DNA from: Isoetes taiwanensis | Lineage: Eukaryota > Streptophyta > Lycopodiopsida > Isoetales > Isoetaceae | Assembly (NCBI GenBank): GCA_021234155.1 | Contig: JAJEKV010000047.1 | Location: forward strand, 1,972,494-2,036,493 | DNA: 64,000 nucleotides | Reading direction: 5' to 3' | In this document: positions 59,601 through 64,000 of the stretch, piece after piece | How positions within the stretch are numbered: the stretch's first letter is position 1 | How the letters are laid out: each line of letters begins with the position of its first letter | Translations under genes and position numbers: made by a program | Notes under the pieces: model-generated | Database searches by the model: none | The model's input: the letters and a program-made list of their open reading frames with translations, nothing else | What the model was told of the DNA's origin: nothing

Positions 59601-62600
59601 ATAACAAGTTGGCGGACTTGTTAGATTACTTCTTTTCATTCGATTGGATTATTCCTTGAGGTACTAACTTTATACATGGTCAACAATTATCCTAGTAATG
59701 ATTCCTTCTTAGCGAGGTGATGGGTCTCACCGAAGTGGTTTCAATATGTTGGATGTCCTTTAACAATCATGTATAATTTTAGTTACTCCTATGCATTTCC
59801 TTCCCAATCATTGACGCTTAGCTCAACTTGGGGCAATCCCTTCATGAGAAAAATCTAGAAATGCCTTCCACTCCCATTATGGATGTCGTCATCCATAAGC
59901 CTCAATCTTGCTCGCATGGCTCATCCACTCATTTGCCTTCTTGAGGGTAATGTTCTTCGAGTTGCTTTCGAGACTCAGGGCTCCTCCTCGATGTAGAGGT
60001 CAACTTTCCTCGATGTAGAGGCTTCCCATTGTTGGTGGTTTTGATGGCGTAGTTGACCACTTGAAATCTTCTATGTTACTTCCCAAAAGCACGAAGGTGG
60101 TTTCATTGAGAAACATCTTGGCTGACTAAAAAGATGCCTCTAGATCCGATCTTATTGTGCCAACTCCATCCTTCGAGTCTGTGGCGTGTTGTGGACAAGT
60201 GTTGAGGATGTTGCTTTCGCTTCCACTTCTTTGCAATTGTCCAAGCATCTCTTTTCTTTGATCTCATTATCTTTGAGAGAGAGGAAATAACAAAGGGAAA
60301 TATGCATGCAAGTCATATAGCTTACACTATTATGATTACAAATACTATTAAAGCTATTAGGCTCCCCCTCTATATCCTCCTATTTATATGTCAGCTCGTC
60401 GGCTTTCGATTGGTAGACTCTTTGATATTTTTGAGCTCTCCAATGGGTTCGGGGCTATGGCATAACTACGCTTTCACAATGTCCAAGATCTTTGAGGCCT
60501 CTTGAAGTTGTGCACAATCCCTTTGGCTAGAATCGTAATTAAGGAGTTGTTCTCTTCATGATTTGCCTTTCAATTGTCGATCCTTGGGTTCCACGAAGTT
60601 GCATGCGAGTTGTCGTAGCTTTGTGAGGTTCTAGCTGATTCATCGATTCTTTGGCTCGGTTCTCCTATTGGCTTCTCCATCGAGCTTCTCATCGCATCCT
60701 GTTTGATCTCCCTCAATGTGATGGCTTAGGCGTTATCACGATCTTCGTTGCTATGTTGCCTTCTAGTTGCACTTGATCACGCCCACGGTTTGGACCTCAT
60801 GTTGCATCTAAGGAGCTCGTGGGAAGTACTAGCACTCCTTCGCCTTACGGTTTATGGCCATTGTCCCTCAATACATGTGCATCTTCTGGCGAGTAAAGCC
60901 TCATGACTCTTCTCCATGATTGGTTTCTTTGTCGGGGATGATGTACTCTTATATCTAGCGTAGATTGACCCTTGAGTTGAAGTACTTTCTGTCCTAGACC
61001 TGCTTTCGTGTCCTTGAATAGCCCGGCTAATGTCTTGAACTCTCTTTTTGTCGAAGGTGCTTTGGTTCTTTGTCCTTGTCGTTAAGGTGTCGAATGCTTC
61101 TATCTTGGCGTTGAGGTCCCTCGTGTTGGAGATAAGTTGGGCTTCTTGTCTTCTAATTGTTGGTAGGAGTACTTTGAAGCCATCACCTAGTTGTTGAATG
61201 AGCATAGACATAAGCCATTGTTGTGGCCTTTCTTAAGTGTATCTCCATCGGGTGTGCATGTTACAAACATCACCATACAAGGTAGAATTATGGTCGTCGA
61301 AGGTTGCCTCCTTAGTTGGCTCGTTGATGTCGAAGTTGTCCCAAGGAATTCCTCGACGTCTATTGGCTTGAGGTCGTTGTCGTAGTTTAGAAGATGTGTG
61401 TTCGATTTCCTCCTTACATTTGTTGAGGACACTCGTGTGGTTAGTGTTCTTGCTGCTACAAGAGGTAGAGTTGCATCGAAGATGATGTCGTGCAAAACCT
61501 AGATGGTGCTTGGCTAGAGATCTTGACATGACTGGCGTTATCTCTCATCTTGACATTGTGGCCGACGGCGATCTTCTACTTGAGGCCTTCCGGAAGTGTC
61601 CTGGAGTTGAAGCTTGGCTTGAGCTCGGTGGTCTCTCTCCTATATTTGCTCTTCCATTTGAGCACTTGCTCTTGGCTATACATGTGGTTCTTTACTTCAT
61701 CCTTTGGCAAATGGGGCGATGGAGTTTCTTGATGCAAACACTAAACCCTAAAACGTGATCCTAATTTTGTACTATGTGTTAGCTCCATATTTATGATAGA
61801 CATATATATATAATTATCTTTGGGATTTTAATTCATCCACTTTTCTAATTTATAGAAGAGCATATGCTTAATTGTGTATACTTCTTTAGGATTTTCCCTC
61901 CTCCAATCACGTTTGATTCTTGGTTTTGCTGCATCTTCCTTGTTCTACTTGACTCGGGGTTCCTTGAGGTGTTGCGACCGTTGTAGTTGACCTTCGTGTG
62001 TGATTTGAGGTCGTTATCCCAAGTCGCGAGAACGCGTTGCTCGAGGTGAACCCTTGAGTTGAAAATGCTCCTCCTTAATGTGTTTACCCCGTCATGTGGA
62101 GTGTCGTTTGGAGATGCGTAGCATTGACGCTTGAGTACGATCACTTGGTTGTTGCGGTCGGGCATTGTTGCATGTCTTTGAATCTTCGTTGTGAGATGCT
62201 TCCCTATGCACGGAATTGTTGTCATCTCCATTGCTCATGCCATCACTCTTTTGAGTTGCGTTTGAGTGGTCCGTGGTTGTTGGCTAGGTCGGCTCCTTCG
62301 TCATTTGTCGTGCTCTGCCTCCCCCTCCTCTCTACGGTTCTCGATTGTAGCCCCATGTCTTAGGGTTATTAGCCCACCGTAATGCTATCATCTCCATGTG
62401 AGTAGCCGAACATGAACTTAGGAGATGTTACGTTGATTTTGCCTCTATCCCGTTAGGACTAGTGCCGCTGCCGAGGTCTTTGGGTAGGCCTTTTCGTTGT
62501 TTTCCCTTTGATTTCCATCCGATTATGTCGTGGATCGCTATGAACTCCTCTCGTGGGTAACTCCATTTGTGCCATCATCTCCGCCTCGATGCGGTGTAGG

Positions 62601-63550
62601 CTTCTATGTCCGTCGATGTCCGCCGATTAATGCGTCCCGAGCCTCCCTTATGCTGATGTGAAATTCCTGCGTTTCACGGTCGATGAAGTCATCGAGGTCC
62701 GGTTTTTTGACGTAGGAGATGTAGGAGCTTCGTTTATCCCGCCAGAGCCCATGTCCCCACGCACGGGGGAGGAGGGGTTCTTGATGTCGTGCGTGCTCAG
62801 TGCACGGTTCCTTGGATGATTACCGGGGTTAAGCTTGTGATGCCTAGCCCAAGTGGTGGAGTTGTTCTGCGTGGTTCTCGGCCCCTCTTCAAAGCTTTGA
62901 AGTTCCCGCCCCCTTTGTTTGCCTTTCTTGTATCGGGTCGATGTCATCGATGTCCTCTCCGCCTCGACTCCCCCGCCCTTCATCTTCCCTCTGCTTTGCC
63001 TCCTGCATTTTCGAAGCATCCGCTCTTCTTCACCGGCCGCCATGGCCATAGGCTCGAGCTCTAGGGGTTGGGCAGATGGCTCTCCTATCTGGGTTTGGGC
63101 TCTATGGAATAGAAAAATTGCTTTGACTTCGGGACATATAATTGGGCAAGCCCGGCTGGCCGTATTTTCTTGGTATTTGTCTATCTTAAGGCTGTCCTAA
63201 AGTATCCTATGCAAGGGGAAGTTCTACTAGAGAAGGACCTATCTTTGCATGGAACTCGACCATAATGTCTGGTAAAGTAGGGAATAGCATTGATGGTTGC
63301 CATGATGCTAGAGCCTCTTTGGGGATATCAAACAGATGAAGGAGCGCCTCTGGGAGCTGAAAAATCGGCTTGGAGCGAGGAGCAAAGGTGTAGGATGCAA
63401 ATGAGGGTTGTGTTCTACTTATAGGCAAAAACCCTAATTTTAGAAAAAAATTTGGATAAAGGAAAATCTAGGATTCTAAGGTATTGCTAAGCACAAGACA
63501 AGCTAATCAAGCTAAAGAGTACATTCTAAGGATCCTATTGCAACAAATTC
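56638..63550 (-). mobile_element. Internal region of the Gypsy-like element, largely non-coding as read
   Basis: Nearly 7 kb with no RT, integrase or protease block found on the minus strand. Just inside the polypurine tract a minus-strand DAEDSIKSRWGE peptide resembles the end of Gypsy pol. Further in, 61211-60852 encodes a helical, charged frame (LIQQLGDGF, IRRQEAQLISNTRDLNAKIEAFDTL) that could be gag-like. 62231-61845 and 63049-62648 are basic frames. Related strings recur (GGCCGTTGCATTGCTTCCAT at 58971 and a worn GACCATTGCATTGCTCCAT at 57575). A non-autonomous, gag-only or very decayed element fits best. The 5' LTR is not inside the window. Confidence 0.4.
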
Positions 63551-63557
63551 TATCTAA

Positions 63558-64000
63558 TTTGGGGAAAGTGTGGACAAATTGGAGCAATTTTGGTGTGACC
63601 ACTCACACAGTGCGCGAGAGGCAGTTAGGAATATGATCCTAAGTGGCCTGGGCGCACTCTGTGAGGGGTGGGGCCATGTTTGGGTCGAGGATGATGCCAA
63701 ACATGCAAACTAAGGGTGAAATCCTGCATATCTCGTCGAGATAGGTCGGATTGAGCCCTTACTTGCTTCATTTGGATAAGTTTTGGCCCAGATTTGGGGT
63801 CGACCACTCACCGCAGGCGCCAGGTCGAATGGGTTTGCAAAACCGAATTGGTGCAGGCGCACTCTGCATGAGGGGTGGAGCTCCATGTGAGTTAGGGTTG
63901 GGCAATTTCTACAAACTATGGTTCAAATCCTACTAATTATGGTGAGTCGAGTGAATGGTGTGCTTACTTTACGCATTTGGACAAGTTTTGGCATAGATCG
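63558..64000. repeat. 205-bp tandem repeat at the right edge
   Basis: ATTTGGA(T/C)AAGTTTTGGC lies at about 63770 and 63975, 205 bases apart; an older unit begins near 63558. Each unit also carries GACCACTCAC and GGCGCACTCTG(T/C) with GAGGGGTGG. The array runs out of the window. Confidence 0.75.

Noticed and set aside
62648-63049. 133-codon minus-strand basic frame as a host gene
   Set aside because: No recognised domain and it lies in the body of the LTR element; kept only as part of that element.
1-64000. CRISPR arrays, bacterial operons, plasmid or phage systems
   Set aside because: Introns, LTR elements, LINEs with poly(A) and a plastid-targeting gene all point to a plant nucleus; no regular spacer arrays are seen.

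Overview
This is a nuclear chromosome segment of a land plant. Three things show it: a nuclear gene for a plastid-targeted Ycf33 protein, an intron-rich short-chain dehydrogenase gene of a kind known from plants, and a dense load of plant-type LINEs, a Ty1/Copia element, Ty3/Gypsy remnants and DNA transposons. The large, decayed and nested repeats, plus transposase families I associate mainly with non-seed plants, suggest a fern or lycophyte (perhaps a bryophyte). That placement is inference only; no species is claimed. There is no sign of rRNA, a complete tRNA, CRISPR or a prokaryotic operon.

Layout. 1-1.6 kb: 5' half of a LINE on the minus strand, running off the left edge. 1.7-3.4 kb: a decayed LINE reverse transcriptase (RT) on the plus strand. 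3.5-6 kb: AT-rich, no gene recognised. 6.0-7.6 kb: a degraded HUH-endonuclease-like (Replitron-like) transposon protein. 8.6-9.4 kb: a TATA box and two exon-like segments of unknown nature. 12.8-13.3 kb: the intact ycf33-like gene (minus). 15.3-15.8 kb: a 103-bp minisatellite. 19.4-20.1 kb: an unrecognised acidic, tudor/BAH-like coding remnant (minus). 20.3-25.5 kb: three LTRs of one Gypsy-like family around a LINE 5' fragment. 25.6-30 kb: LINE RT fragments, one with a poly(A) tail, ending in a head-to-head inversion. 30.5-30.9 kb: a Gypsy RT scrap. 31.8-34.7 kb: the nine-exon SDR gene, with a duplicated last exon. 35.5-39.2 kb: minisatellites and a GC-richer block without recognised genes. 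40.0-42.1 kb: an unassigned transposon-like gene, followed by GCACCGTGGCCACGGTGC hairpin repeats. 44.7-48.5 kb: a Copia element with 5' LTR and primer-binding site, truncated in RT. 48.8-54.2 kb: a DNA transposon with a DDE-like transposase and a convergent second gene. 54.5-56.6 kb: hairpin repeats, a foldback and a Gypsy-like 3' LTR. 56.6-64 kb: its poorly coding internal region and 205-bp repeats.

Only two genes look like host genes: the ycf33-like gene and the SDR gene. The SDR copy carries an in-frame stop and a frameshift. Single-base indels are common throughout the mobile elements; I cannot tell decay from assembly error. Nothing here acts as a shared pathway. Exon boundaries were read by eye from splice signals and frame. 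Family assignments come from remembered motifs, not database searches.
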